Assembly (NCBI RefSeq): GCF_001753165.1
Contig: NZ_CP017448.1
Coordinates: 2,126,462 to 2,190,461, forward strand
Length of the DNA: 64,000 nt
Source of the DNA: Acidihalobacter aeolianus
Lineage (GTDB): Bacteria > Pseudomonadota > Gammaproteobacteria > DSM-5130 > Acidihalobacteraceae
Direction of reading: 5' to 3'
In this document: positions 34,413-43,696 of the stretch, in pieces
Numbering within the stretch: position 1 is the first letter of the stretch
How the letters are laid out: the number at the start of each line of letters is the position of its first letter
Notes under the pieces: generated by a model
Seen by the model: only the letters and a program-made list of their open reading frames with translations
What the model was told of the DNA's origin: nothing
Databases searched by the model: none
Translations under genes and position numbers: made by a program

Positions 34413-34892
34413 ATGTCCAAGAAATCCGCCAAAAGCAACCACAATGCGACGATCGCCCTGAATCGCCGTGCGCGTCACGACTTCTTTATCGAAGACTCAT
34501 TCGAGGCCGGCCTCGCACTCGAGGGATGGGAAGTAAAGAGCCTACGCGCTGGGCGCGCACAGTTAAACGAAAGTTATGCTCTCATCAAGGATGGTGAGGC
34601 TTGGCTGTTCGGCGCACACATCTCACCGTTACTGAGCGCATCCACCCACATCCATCCGGATGCCACGCGCACGCGTCGTATGCTGCTTCACCGGGCGGAA
34701 CTCAATCGCCTCATAGGCGCAGTCGAACGCAAGGGCTATACCCTGATACCTCTGGCTCTGTACTGGAAACGAGGGCGCGCAAAACTCGAACTGGGATTGG
34801 CAAAGGGCAAGAAGGAACATGACAAGCGCGCCACCGAACGGGATCGAGAATGGGATCGAGACAAATCACGGATACTCAAATCGGTCCGTTGA
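34413..34892 (+). CDS. smpB: SsrA-binding protein SmpB
   Basis: tmRNA partner in trans-translation, 159 aa. Conserved segments [59 protein letters not shown] and the basic tail [19 protein letters not shown]. The start matches E. coli SmpB. The ssrA gene itself is not in the window. Confidence 0.97.
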   Translation: MSKKSAKSNHNATIALNRRARHDFFIEDSFEAGLALEGWEVKSLRAGRAQLNESYALIKDGEAWLFGAHISPLLSASTHIHPDATRTRRMLLHRAELNRLIGAVERKGYTLIPLALYWKRGRAKLELGLAKGKKEHDKRATERDREWDRDKSRILKSVR

Positions 34893-34910
34893 ATAAGGTT
34901 CGCCCTCTAG

Positions 34911-35621
34911 TCAGTGCCACAAAGCACCTTTCTCCGCCGCACCTGAAATCAGGTCGATAATCGACGCGTGGCGAGCGATTTCGTCAGAGCTTGCCGAGAT
35001 AACTCGCAAGGGAGGGCGATTCGGATCCAGGTGAACGGGTGACACCTCTGTCTGTACTGTGGGAGACGGGTCATTATCAGCCTGCAAATCCGCCAGCAGG
35101 CTAGTCTGCCCCCCAGTCATTACCAGATAAACGTCGGCCAGAATCTGGGCGTCAAGGAGCGCGCCATGCAACTCGCGGTGCTCATTGTTCACGCCATATC
35201 GCTTGCATAAAGCATCCAGGCTATTGCGTTGCCCCGGGTGCATCTGTCTGGCCAACACCAATGAATCGACCACACCACATATGGCACTCAATGGCTCATT
35301 ATGACCGTAGCGCCTAAGTTCCGCGTTGAGAAACCCCAGATCGAAAGGAGCATTATGGATAACAAGTTCGGCTCCCGACACGAAAGCCAAGAATTCATCT
35401 GCCACGTCAGCGAACCTGGGCTTGTCGGCGAGGAATTCGGCCGTGATTCCATGCACCGCCGCGGCCCCCTCATCGATCTCGCGATCAGGCTGTAGATATT
35501 GGTGGAAATGGCGCCCCGTCGGACGGCGGTTGAACAACTCAACGCAACCAATTTCGATCACGCGATGCCCCTGCTCCGGTTCGAGCCCCGTGGTTTCGGT
35601 ATCCAAAACGATTTGTCTCAT
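34911..35621 (-). CDS. dnaQ: DNA polymerase III epsilon subunit (proofreading exonuclease)
   Basis: 3'-5' exonuclease of the replicative polymerase, 236 aa. DEDDh motifs: Exo I VLDTETTGLEPEQGHRVIEIG, Exo II HNAPFDLGFLNAELRR, Exo III HGALLDAQILADVYL. The C-terminal tail (about residues 185-236) should hold the polymerase-contacting segment. Downstream of rnhA on the same strand, with 94 bp between; in E. coli dnaQ and rnhA are divergent. Confidence 0.96.
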   Translation of the reverse strand: MRQIVLDTETTGLEPEQGHRVIEIGCVELFNRRPTGRHFHQYLQPDREIDEGAAAVHGITAEFLADKPRFADVADEFLAFVSGAELVIHNAPFDLGFLNAELRRYGHNEPLSAICGVVDSLVLARQMHPGQRNSLDALCKRYGVNNEHRELHGALLDAQILADVYLVMTGGQTSLLADLQADNDPSPTVQTEVSPVHLDPNRPPLRVISASSDEIARHASIIDLISGAAEKGALWH

Positions 35622-35715
35622 TGGTGACCCTCATTCAAACCCATGCACCTCCACCACAAACAGCAGCATCTTCATCACGACACAAACCTAATACTCGAAC
35701 TGCAGAGGAACGTCT

Positions 35716-36165
35716 CTATGCCAGCTTTGTCTTACCTGACAAGAGACTATCGATCGCCTCGTTCGCCAGGCGGTCAGCCAGCTCGTTCTCGGGGTGACCG
35801 GCGTGCCCTTTGACCCACTCCCACGTCACATCATGTTCTCTGACCGCGTCCTCCAAGCTTTCCCATAGGTCGCGATTCTTCACCGGCTGCCCTGAAGCGG
35901 TTCGCCATCCCTTGCGCTTCCATCCCGGCAACCACCGCGTGATCCCGTCACGCAGATAGGTCGAATCGGTAACGATACACACCGCGCACGGCTGACGTAA
36001 TGCTTGAAGCCCCCGAATCGCAGCCGTGAGTTCCATTCGATTGTTAGTCGTTAAGGGCTCCGCACCCAGTAGATGTTTCTCATGCCCACGTGTACGCAAC
36101 AGCGCACCCCAGCCACCGGGACCTGGGTTTCCCCGACAAGCACCATCGGTGAAGATTTCAACCAT
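35716..36165 (-). CDS. rnhA: Ribonuclease HI
   Basis: Cleaves the RNA strand of RNA-DNA hybrids. 149 aa from [20 protein letters not shown], with the metal-binding Asp/Glu/Asp set in [22 protein letters not shown] and [11 protein letters not shown], and the [21 protein letters not shown] motif. The start lies inside the end of the upstream methyltransferase gene (8 bp overlap). Confidence 0.97.
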   Translation of the reverse strand: MVEIFTDGACRGNPGPGGWGALLRTRGHEKHLLGAEPLTTNNRMELTAAIRGLQALRQPCAVCIVTDSTYLRDGITRWLPGWKRKGWRTASGQPVKNRDLWESLEDAVREHDVTWEWVKGHAGHPENELADRLANEAIDSLLSGKTKLA

Positions 36166-36916
36166 GTTTTTCACTGGATATAACCTCGGGAGCAGTTTTG
36201 ATCGGCGATCCCGATAAAACACGTAATCGCCTCCGCTTCGGTTTGATAAAAGTCAGCGTCGATTCTCTCTTCCTCGCAGCAATGATTCTGACCCCACCCA
36301 ACACAGGGAAGTGTCGTGCCCCCCATTTTTCCAGCCAGCCGCAAGAGTCGGTTGATACCGCATGTCGTGTCGGTGGGCGGTACATCAGATACCGCACCTG
36401 GCAGACATCGAAACCCAGTAAAGCGAGCCAGTCTTTCAATCTAGCCTGCGTGTAAAGATGCGCGCGGCCTGACCGGCGGACAGACCGCCATGGACCACGG
36501 CCAGCCGCAGCCCATACACCCCATACGCTAGCCGGGTTAAAACCAATAAAGACCGCATGTCCCTCGGGTACCAGCACCCGATCAACCTCTCTCAGCACCT
36601 GATGCGGGTCCTGGGTGTACTCAAGCACATGTGGCAGGATCACCAAATCAAGAGATTCGGCGCCAAAAGGCAAGGCTTCTGGACATCCAAGTACTCCAAT
36701 GGTACGTCCAATGCCACCGAAACCCACCCGTTGCTTTACCCTGCTCCCGTCAAGCAGTGACGGGGTCAACGCACCCAGCCCAATCTGGACCCCAACGTAT
36801 CCGAACATCTCACCCAACAGCTCAGGCATTTCATGATGCAATCTAGCCCAGACATGCCGACCCACGTCACCTTGGTACCATTCAACCAACGCCTGCTCTG
36901 GCTCCAAGATATCCAT
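36158..36916 (-). CDS. SAM-dependent methyltransferase (YafS-like)
   Basis: Class I methyltransferase of the type found beside rnhA and mltD in many gammaproteobacteria; substrate unknown. About 252 aa from [13 protein letters not shown]. The C-terminal part of the Rossmann fold is clear ([51 protein letters not shown] region), while the glycine-rich motif I is weak ([14 protein letters not shown]). Start uncertain; the frame extends to 37000. Divergent from mltD. The glyoxalase gene gloB often found here is absent. Confidence 0.85.
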   Translation of the reverse strand: MDILEPEQALVEWYQGDVGRHVWARLHHEMPELLGEMFGYVGVQIGLGALTPSLLDGSRVKQRVGFGGIGRTIGVLGCPEALPFGAESLDLVILPHVLEYTQDPHQVLREVDRVLVPEGHAVFIGFNPASVWGVWAAAGRGPWRSVRRSGRAHLYTQARLKDWLALLGFDVCQVRYLMYRPPTRHAVSTDSCGWLEKWGARHFPVLGGVRIIAARKRESTLTFIKPKRRRLRVLSGSPIKTAPEVISSEKHG

Positions 36917-37045
36917 CGTCACCCAGGTCCTTGATCCGAAGCTCACAGCATACAGCCCCATGTGAACCATGTGCCAACCGACACAGTTCGCACACAACAC
37001 TTCCTACTTGTTCAACGGCCCCCTCAGAGGATAAGCTATGCACGC

Positions 37046-39058
37046 ATGAGCAACCTCAGAAAAACTCAATTGATTAAGGGCTTGCCAGCGCTAGCTGCTC
37101 TGTTTTCTCTAACAGGATGCGCTACGCTGGATCGCCTGGGAGACACAGGTCCACAGGCAACTGGCTTGACAACCAGTTCTGCCGCTAGTGATACCGCGCC
37201 CTGTACTACGGGATCGAACGGCACGTCACCAGCCTGTCAGACGTTGTCCGCTGTATCAGCAACTGATGACAACAGCAGCATTGCCGCCCCTGCTACCTCA
37301 CAAACTGTGATGACGGGAAATGCTGCCAATTCAGGCGCATCGCCCAGCGCGCCACCCGGTACCGGCAACACTGCCACAATGACCCCGGCGTCCTCGACAT
37401 CGGCGGTGCAGCCTGCTCAAAATGAAACTATCTGGACAGACATCAGGGACGGCTTCAAGCTCCCTGACAACCTTGATCAGCCATTAGTACAACAAGCAAT
37501 AGCCTTTTACCGGCAGCACCCCGCTTACCTTGAACGGGTGACTGCCCGTGCAGAACCTTATCTGTACTACATCCTCCAACAGATTCATCAGCGACATATG
37601 CCCACAGAACTGGCCTTGTTGCCAGTGGTGGAAAGCGCTTACATACCGTACGCTTACTCAAGCTGCCAGGCCGCCGGAATTTGGCAATTCACGCCATCAA
37701 CTGGGCGCCACTTTGGTCTGAAACAAAATTGGTGGTATGACGGCCGTCGCGATATATACGCCTCGACAAAGGCGGCCCTCGACTATCTACAGTCATTACA
37801 CGACCAATTCGGTAGCTGGCTACTCGCACTTGCCGCATATAACTCAGGCGCCGGCACCGTCCAGTGGGCGATCAAGCGTAATCAAGAACGACACCAACCT
37901 ACTGACTTCTGGGCTCTGGATCTCCCCGAACAAACTAAGACCTACGTTCCCAAGCTGCTTGCGGTTAAAGCAATCGTAGAACACCCCAGACAGTTCAATG
38001 TCAGCTTATGGCCCATACCAGACAAGCCCTACCTTGCTGTCGTTCACCTCAAATCTCAAATCGATCTAGCCCTCGCAGCCAAACTGGCTGGCATAAAACT
38101 AAACGAATTATACCTCCTCAACCCGGGTTACAACCGATGGGCCACAGACCCTAACGGGCCACACAGACTGTTGCTTCCCGCTGATTCGGTTCAAGGCTTT
38201 GAAGAGAAACTGGCAAGCATCCCTGCCAGCGAGAGAGTTACCTGGATTCGGCATCGGGTGAGGGCTGGTGACACCCTGGGCCAAATCGCGGACGAGTATC
38301 ACACCTCGATCAGGGTTATCAGGCAAACCAATCACTTAAATGGCAACATTATTCGGATTGGACAATATCTTATCGTTCCGAAATCATCTCGCCCTTATGC
38401 AGAATATGCGATGGCCGAAGGGTTACGGCACCGCATGCCCCAAACCGCCCACAGGGGTGAAAAGTTGTACCACACCGTAAAAGCAGGAGACACCTTGTGG
38501 GACATTGCCCAAGCGAATGGTGTGTCCGTTGAGAATCTTGCGAGATGGAATAATCTGTCGGCACGCTCACCGCTACGCTTGGGACAACGCCTTGTAATCT
38601 GGAGCGGTGCGCGGAAAAGCGTACATTCGAGAACTGAGCGACTCGCGTCCATCAACCAGCAAACTCAATTATCTGTAGCTGGAACTGATTACCATATAGT
38701 CAAACCTGGCGACACACTATGGGGCATCGCAGAAAGCGACAACATAAGCGTTGCCGAACTACTGCGCTGGAATCATCTTAGCCCTCACACCGCGCTACAC
38801 CCAGGTCAACGCCTAATCATTCACCAAACTAACGGTTCCGGTCTCGCCTTAGCAAGCAGTGGCCAACCGACCCAACGCGTACGCGTACTATCATACGTTG
38901 TGAGGAATGGCGACTCCCTATATAGCATAGCGCAAAAATTTGGCGTTAATATTCCCGCGATTCGCAAATGGAATGACCTCTGGGATACTAATGTGCTGCA
39001 CCCCGGACAACCGTTAAAGTTAAGAGTGGACGTTACTCAAATGCATAACGAAAGCTAA
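37046..39058 (+). CDS. mltD: Membrane-bound lytic murein transglycosylase D, LysM repeats
   Basis: Outer-membrane lipoprotein that cleaves peptidoglycan with formation of 1,6-anhydromuramic ends. 670 aa from MSNLRKTQLIKGLPALAALFSLTGC (lipobox SLTGC, broken here only by reading). A Ser/Thr/Ala-rich linker of roughly 110 residues precedes the SLT domain with catalytic Glu in LPVVESAYIPYA, plus GIWQFTPSTGRHFGL and ALAAYNSGAGTVQ. Four LysM repeats follow, each opening with a V(R/K)xGDxL core. Four is more than the two of E. coli MltD. The next gene starts 99 bp downstream. Confidence 0.94.
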   Translation: MSNLRKTQLIKGLPALAALFSLTGCATLDRLGDTGPQATGLTTSSAASDTAPCTTGSNGTSPACQTLSAVSATDDNSSIAAPATSQTVMTGNAANSGASPSAPPGTGNTATMTPASSTSAVQPAQNETIWTDIRDGFKLPDNLDQPLVQQAIAFYRQHPAYLERVTARAEPYLYYILQQIHQRHMPTELALLPVVESAYIPYAYSSCQAAGIWQFTPSTGRHFGLKQNWWYDGRRDIYASTKAALDYLQSLHDQFGSWLLALAAYNSGAGTVQWAIKRNQERHQPTDFWALDLPEQTKTYVPKLLAVKAIVEHPRQFNVSLWPIPDKPYLAVVHLKSQIDLALAAKLAGIKLNELYLLNPGYNRWATDPNGPHRLLLPADSVQGFEEKLASIPASERVTWIRHRVRAGDTLGQIADEYHTSIRVIRQTNHLNGNIIRIGQYLIVPKSSRPYAEYAMAEGLRHRMPQTAHRGEKLYHTVKAGDTLWDIAQANGVSVENLARWNNLSARSPLRLGQRLVIWSGARKSVHSRTERLASINQQTQLSVAGTDYHIVKPGDTLWGIAESDNISVAELLRWNHLSPHTALHPGQRLIIHQTNGSGLALASSGQPTQRVRVLSYVVRNGDSLYSIAQKFGVNIPAIRKWNDLWDTNVLHPGQPLKLRVDVTQMHNES

Positions 39059-39157
39059 CGACTGACAACAACTTCACGGATGAGCCATCCCTCGTAACGG
39101 GAAGGCATACGCCCCCTACTACGACACCGATAATTCCGGGGGAAAGTCCAATAAAAC

Positions 39158-41758
39158 ATGAACTCAAAAAGCATGGGGCGAACCACCACAGACCGGCCAT
39201 TTTGGGCAAATAATTGGACCTGGATTTCCGCTACCATATTGATAGTCGCGGTTTTTTCTATGTTTAGTCTGCTCGATCCAATCGACCACCTCATATTTCA
39301 CATCTTCTCCCGCCTTACCCCCGCGACCTCACAAAACCAAATAGCCCTGATCCACATAGGAAACACAAGCGGATCACCACCGGATGGAATATCAGGCAAC
39401 CCACGAGCGCTACTAGCCCGACTAATTCTCACAGTCAAGCTCGGCAATCCCAAAATCATTGCAGTCACATCCCCGCTATTTAAGCCGAATCAGAACTCCG
39501 GGTTACGCGCTTTAAATAATCTCAGAGAGGAATATAAGTCCAAGAACCTAAAAACATGGGATAAAATCACTATAAATCTAAAAAATAAATTAAACAAATA
39601 CGACGCAGCAGAGATAGACAAGGTCACACTTGATAACGAACAGTTCTATGCTCACATAGTGCAGGAGGAAGATAAACTCAATTACGACAACCAACTTAGC
39701 CAAGCCATTGCAGAATCAAAGTATTTAGACCTTAAGTTCAGCTATATGCCCGGGATCTCGCAAGGGATTCCTCATACCCCCCTCCCCTCATCAATAACCA
39801 AATATGCATTACCTTCGACGATAATTAAAGCCAATCCACCAAGCGTATATTCACTGTCATTACCTTTGCCCATATTCATCCAACACGCGACCGCAGCGGG
39901 GGCCTATTTAGCCCCCCCACACACATGGAGTAGATATTCAGGAACACCTCTAGCAGTCCGGTATCATGATGCAATCTTACCTAGCCTAGCCCTCATAATA
40001 GCCATGCAAAGTCTTGGCACCTCGCCCGAGAATGTTACATACCAAAATAATATAGGATTAAAACTAGACGAATTCTTAATCCGAACAGGCGAAGGAACAA
40101 AAATACACCCTCACTTATATTTGGCACATAACAAACGTCATTACGCCTTCGCCAATTACTCGGGTGAAAATATAATCAACGGAATAACCAACCCATTAAT
40201 ATTTAAAGATAAAATACTTATAATTGGGATAAACGGCTTAGAACCACTTGCATCTGAGGTTTCAGGAATTCTTACACAGAATCTCATTTACTCACCAAAG
40301 TGGAGCCCATATGCGCAATTAGTGGCATGTACAATTATTATTATTTATCTACTAGCCTTACCCGCAAGATTTAATATCAAATTCACAATCGTGGCGACAT
40401 CCGCATTCCTTGTAACTGTTCTAATATTAGATTTCTATGTCTTCAAAACAGCCAATCAATGGATACCAGCAGCCAATAGTATTGGCTTGCTTGTTCTTGG
40501 TGAATTTGGCTTTTATCTAAAAAGGAGACTACATAACAACCTAGGCATACTCCCCATATCCAAGGGAAATCTAGATAACATCAGACTCCTTGGTATAGCA
40601 TTCCAGAGTCAAGGACAACTCGATCTAGCATATGACAGATTCCGCCACTTGCCGATTAACGAAGAATCCATCGAACTCTTGTACGGGTTAGCGCTTGATT
40701 ATGAGCGCAGAAGACGGTTTGAAAAGGCCAAGACTATTTACGAACTTATCGCATCGCACCACAAGCACTACCGGGATGTTCGTGAGCGCATGAAACGGAC
40801 CCAGACGCTGACAGAAATCACCGCTTGCCCAAAAAACACTACGAATACGGAAGTCAGCGTTAACAATGGAACTCTGATCCTCTCTCACGCCGGGTTACAG
40901 AAACCCATGCTTGGAAGATATGAAATAGACCATGAAGTTGGTCGCGGCGCAATGAGTATTGTATATGAAGGGAATGACCCCAAAATCGGTAGGAGAGTGG
41001 CCATCAAAACGCTATCTCTTGCTACTGAATTCCAGGGAGATGATTTAAAACATGTCAAATCTAGATTCTATAGAGAAGCCGAAACTGCGGGTCAATTAAA
41101 CCACCCGAATATCGTTACGATTTACGATGCAGGCGAACAAGATGAAATTGCTTATATCGCCATGGAATATCTACATGGAAAGAATCTGACAGCCTTCACA
41201 AACAAAAATGATCTTTTACCTATAACAACTGTTTTAGAGATTGCGGCGAAATGTGCACAAGCGCTTGATTATGCTCACAAGCATCAAGTAATACACCGTG
41301 ATATAAAGCCAGCCAATATTGTCTACAATATAGATACGGGCGAAGTTAAGCTTACTGACTTTGGCATCGCCAGAATTACCGATGCCAGCAGAACGAGAAC
41401 TGGCGTAATAATGGGGACACCATCATACATGTCACCAGAACAACTCGCAGGGCGTAAACTTGATGGCAGATCCGATCTATTCTCATTAGGAATCACATGC
41501 TTCCAGCTACTCACTGGGACCCTCCCATTCCACGCTGAAACAATGGCCACTTTAATGTTCAAGATTACAAATGAAGCACACCCAGCTCTCAACGCATTAA
41601 GAGGCGATTTAGCTCCATGTGTTAGCCCCATCATCAATAAGTCTCTTCAAAAGTATCCCGAAAAACGATTCCAAACCGGCCGAGAATTTGCCAATCACCT
41701 TCTTAGATGCGCACGAAGCATCAAGGAAATATCAAATGAATCCAGACAACACATTTGA
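39158..41758 (+). CDS. CHASE2-domain transmembrane serine/threonine protein kinase
   Basis: 866-aa Hanks-type receptor kinase. Order: N-terminal transmembrane helix (about 21-43), extracytoplasmic CHASE2 sensor (about 45-380), three helices (about 382-455), a TPR-like helical linker (about 470-555) and a kinase domain (about 585-850). Kinase motifs are complete: GRGAMSIVYEG loop, VAIK lysine, HRDIKPANI catalytic loop, DFGIA, and GTPSYMSPEQL activation segment, so it should be active. The CHASE2 region keeps the typical order of blocks but the usual IDxxS reads IGNTS. The gene is strikingly AT-rich and overlaps the PP2C gene by 23 bp. Its ligand and targets are unknown. Confidence 0.9.
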   Translation: MNSKSMGRTTTDRPFWANNWTWISATILIVAVFSMFSLLDPIDHLIFHIFSRLTPATSQNQIALIHIGNTSGSPPDGISGNPRALLARLILTVKLGNPKIIAVTSPLFKPNQNSGLRALNNLREEYKSKNLKTWDKITINLKNKLNKYDAAEIDKVTLDNEQFYAHIVQEEDKLNYDNQLSQAIAESKYLDLKFSYMPGISQGIPHTPLPSSITKYALPSTIIKANPPSVYSLSLPLPIFIQHATAAGAYLAPPHTWSRYSGTPLAVRYHDAILPSLALIIAMQSLGTSPENVTYQNNIGLKLDEFLIRTGEGTKIHPHLYLAHNKRHYAFANYSGENIINGITNPLIFKDKILIIGINGLEPLASEVSGILTQNLIYSPKWSPYAQLVACTIIIIYLLALPARFNIKFTIVATSAFLVTVLILDFYVFKTANQWIPAANSIGLLVLGEFGFYLKRRLHNNLGILPISKGNLDNIRLLGIAFQSQGQLDLAYDRFRHLPINEESIELLYGLALDYERRRRFEKAKTIYELIASHHKHYRDVRERMKRTQTLTEITACPKNTTNTEVSVNNGTLILSHAGLQKPMLGRYEIDHEVGRGAMSIVYEGNDPKIGRRVAIKTLSLATEFQGDDLKHVKSRFYREAETAGQLNHPNIVTIYDAGEQDEIAYIAMEYLHGKNLTAFTNKNDLLPITTVLEIAAKCAQALDYAHKHQVIHRDIKPANIVYNIDTGEVKLTDFGIARITDASRTRTGVIMGTPSYMSPEQLAGRKLDGRSDLFSLGITCFQLLTGTLPFHAETMATLMFKITNEAHPALNALRGDLAPCVSPIINKSLQKYPEKRFQTGREFANHLLRCARSIKEISNESRQHI

Positions 41759-42563
41759 TTGGGCCTCAGCGACCGATGTAGGACGCGTAAGAAACAACAA
41801 CGAAGACGCACTTGCCGCATCAACTGAGATTGGAATATTTGTACTAGCTGATGGCATGGGTGGACACAAAAGTGGCGAAATAGCCAGTAATCTAGCTATC
41901 ACCACTGTACTTGATCACCTGTCTCATACACTACCCGAACTCATCCCCGGGCGAATTGATGAAGATATTGGTTATACGCGTGAAAGCATAGCAATAAGAG
42001 AGGCTATTATTCATGCCAACGAAACCATCCACCAAACAGCACAAAAGCAAATAGAATATGAAGGGATGGGTACAACAATTGTATTACTTGGGTTCTACGG
42101 TCCTCGCATGACGGTTGCACATGTAGGGGATTCTCGCGTGTACAGATTCAGGAATGAACAACTGGAACAACTGACAAGCGATCACACTATGCTTCAAGAA
42201 CTAGTTGACCGCGGGTTTTACACAGAAGAAGAAGCCCAAAAATCTATGCATAAAAATCTCGTCACACGCGCATTGGGAGCCGATGCGACTGTTGCTGTAG
42301 ACATTCAAGAAGACCTCGTATTGCCTGGTGACACATACCTCTTGTGCTCAGATGGTTTACATGACTTTGTTGACAGCACACACATAATCGAATACATAAC
42401 AACCATCGACGATTTAAACAAGTGCTCTAAACAACTGATTGAAGAAGCAAACAGAAATGGCGGGAGAGACAACATCTCGCTTATTTTAATCAGACCGAAA
42501 GGCACCTTCAGGATAAAAAAACCCTTAATCAGCAAAATAAAAAGCTGGATATCCAAAAAATGA
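41736..42563 (+). CDS. PP2C-family serine/threonine protein phosphatase
   Basis: 275-aa stand-alone PPM/PP2C phosphatase, likely the antagonist of the kinase. Metal-binding motifs: VRNNNEDALA, VLADGMGGHKSGEIAS, VAHVGDSRVYRF, LLCSDGLHDFV and GGRDNISLILI, so all catalytic aspartates are present. No membrane helix is seen. The start MNPDNTFDWASATDVG lies inside the kinase gene (23-bp overlap), which suggests coupled translation. AT-rich like its neighbours. Confidence 0.93.
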   Translation: MNPDNTFDWASATDVGRVRNNNEDALAASTEIGIFVLADGMGGHKSGEIASNLAITTVLDHLSHTLPELIPGRIDEDIGYTRESIAIREAIIHANETIHQTAQKQIEYEGMGTTIVLLGFYGPRMTVAHVGDSRVYRFRNEQLEQLTSDHTMLQELVDRGFYTEEEAQKSMHKNLVTRALGADATVAVDIQEDLVLPGDTYLLCSDGLHDFVDSTHIIEYITTIDDLNKCSKQLIEEANRNGGRDNISLILIRPKGTFRIKKPLISKIKSWISKK

Positions 42564-42707
42564 ATTATATTGTCTTTAACTTTATTTTATCGTCATAGCT
42601 AATGTTAGATTAACCATGTACAAACTATTTTTCATTCAATGAAAATACAAAAAACATACATCCATGCCTCGCATTGTCTACTTTGGCCCACATACTAGGA
42701 GATAATC

Positions 42708-43421
42708 ATGGCCAAACTCATACTTAGTCACGACGCGCACTCAATTGACGAATTCTCCATCGAAGAGGAATGCATCACAATTGGACGAAAACCCGACAAT
42801 GATATTCAAATACATGACAAAGCAGTTAGCGGCTATCATTGCCAGATAATTACTGTACTTAATGATTCATTCCTTGAAGACTTACATAGCACAAATGGCA
42901 CCTTTGTTAATACCCGAAAAATCACCAAATACGCTCTTCACCATCTCGATAAGATAAGCCTAGGCACACATGTAATACAATATATTAACGACCTAAATGA
43001 CGTACAAGATGAAAAACACGATTATGACAAGACCATGATACTGAGAACCACTCCACATAGAACAACTACTCATCCAATAACCGGCAAAATCTCTTCCGAG
43101 GAGAATGGGCTACAAAACCCATTGAATTCAATACAAGAACCCGCGACACCAATAGCTCAACTCGAAATACTTAACGGATCTAATAAAGGAAAACTATACA
43201 AACTCAGCCGCCCAATGACCACACTTGGGAAACCCGGAAGTCAAGTCGCGGTAATTACACGTCGCGCACATAACTACGTTATTATCGGGGTGGAGGCTGA
43301 TAGCACAGGACTTTATCCTCGTCTTAACGGTATACCAGTAAGTGTCAGGTCAATGCCTCTTTCAAATGGTGATGCCATAGAAGTAGCCGGCATACAGATG
43401 ACTTTCCATCATTCAAAGTAA
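42708..43421 (+). CDS. FHA-domain protein (tandem FHA)
   Basis: 237-aa cytoplasmic phosphothreonine reader. The first FHA domain (about 20-90) has the hallmark residues GRKPDNDI, SGYHCQI and STNGTFVN. A Thr-rich linker contains DKTMILRTTPHRTT, a plausible kinase target. A second FHA-like fold (about 145-237) keeps TLGKPGSQ, LNGIPV and NGDAIEVAGIQMTF but lacks the SxxH signature (RRAHNYVI), so it may not bind phosphothreonine. A good AGGAGA site precedes the ATG. 144 bp of AT-rich DNA separate it from the PP2C gene. Confidence 0.9.
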   Translation: MAKLILSHDAHSIDEFSIEEECITIGRKPDNDIQIHDKAVSGYHCQIITVLNDSFLEDLHSTNGTFVNTRKITKYALHHLDKISLGTHVIQYINDLNDVQDEKHDYDKTMILRTTPHRTTTHPITGKISSEENGLQNPLNSIQEPATPIAQLEILNGSNKGKLYKLSRPMTTLGKPGSQVAVITRRAHNYVIIGVEADSTGLYPRLNGIPVSVRSMPLSNGDAIEVAGIQMTFHHSK

Positions 43422-43489
43422 TGCCCCCCTAAGCGAGGCAAAGCAGTCGAAAAATCAATTAATAATATCTGATATTTCTTTAATAAACT

Positions 43490-43642
43490 CACACATAAGC
43501 AATATGTGTGCGGCCAGGTCAGCCGCACTGTGATATCACATGCGCTATAGTCAACCTCATACATGACTAACGTGTTTATCGCTTTTTTATCACAAAAATG
43601 ACATAAGTGTGATTGTAATCAAAACTCCACGTATCATATTAT
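43490..43642 (+). promoter_or_regulatory. fabI upstream region with clustered dyads and a candidate promoter
   Basis: The 275-bp interval between the FHA gene and fabI holds a hairpin CACACATA/TATGTGTG (43490-43510), a GCGGC/GCCGC hairpin directly after it, the perfect 12-bp palindrome TGTGATATCACA (43529-43540), and ATCACA...TGTGAT spaced by 13 bp (43589-43613). A candidate promoter TTGTAA (43613-43618), 18 bp, TATTAT (43637-43642) abuts the last half-site. The repeated TGTGAT/ATCACA word suggests an operator for an unidentified regulator. Confidence 0.45.
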
Positions 43643-43696
43643 ATCGCCACTTTAAGTTAAGATATTTTCCCGTAACTTCATGAATGGAGAAGAACT

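Noticed and set aside
39158-43421. Kinase/PP2C/FHA trio as part of a type VI secretion locus
   Set aside because: No tss, vgrG, hcp or clpV-like gene lies in the window; the neighbours are mltD and fabI.
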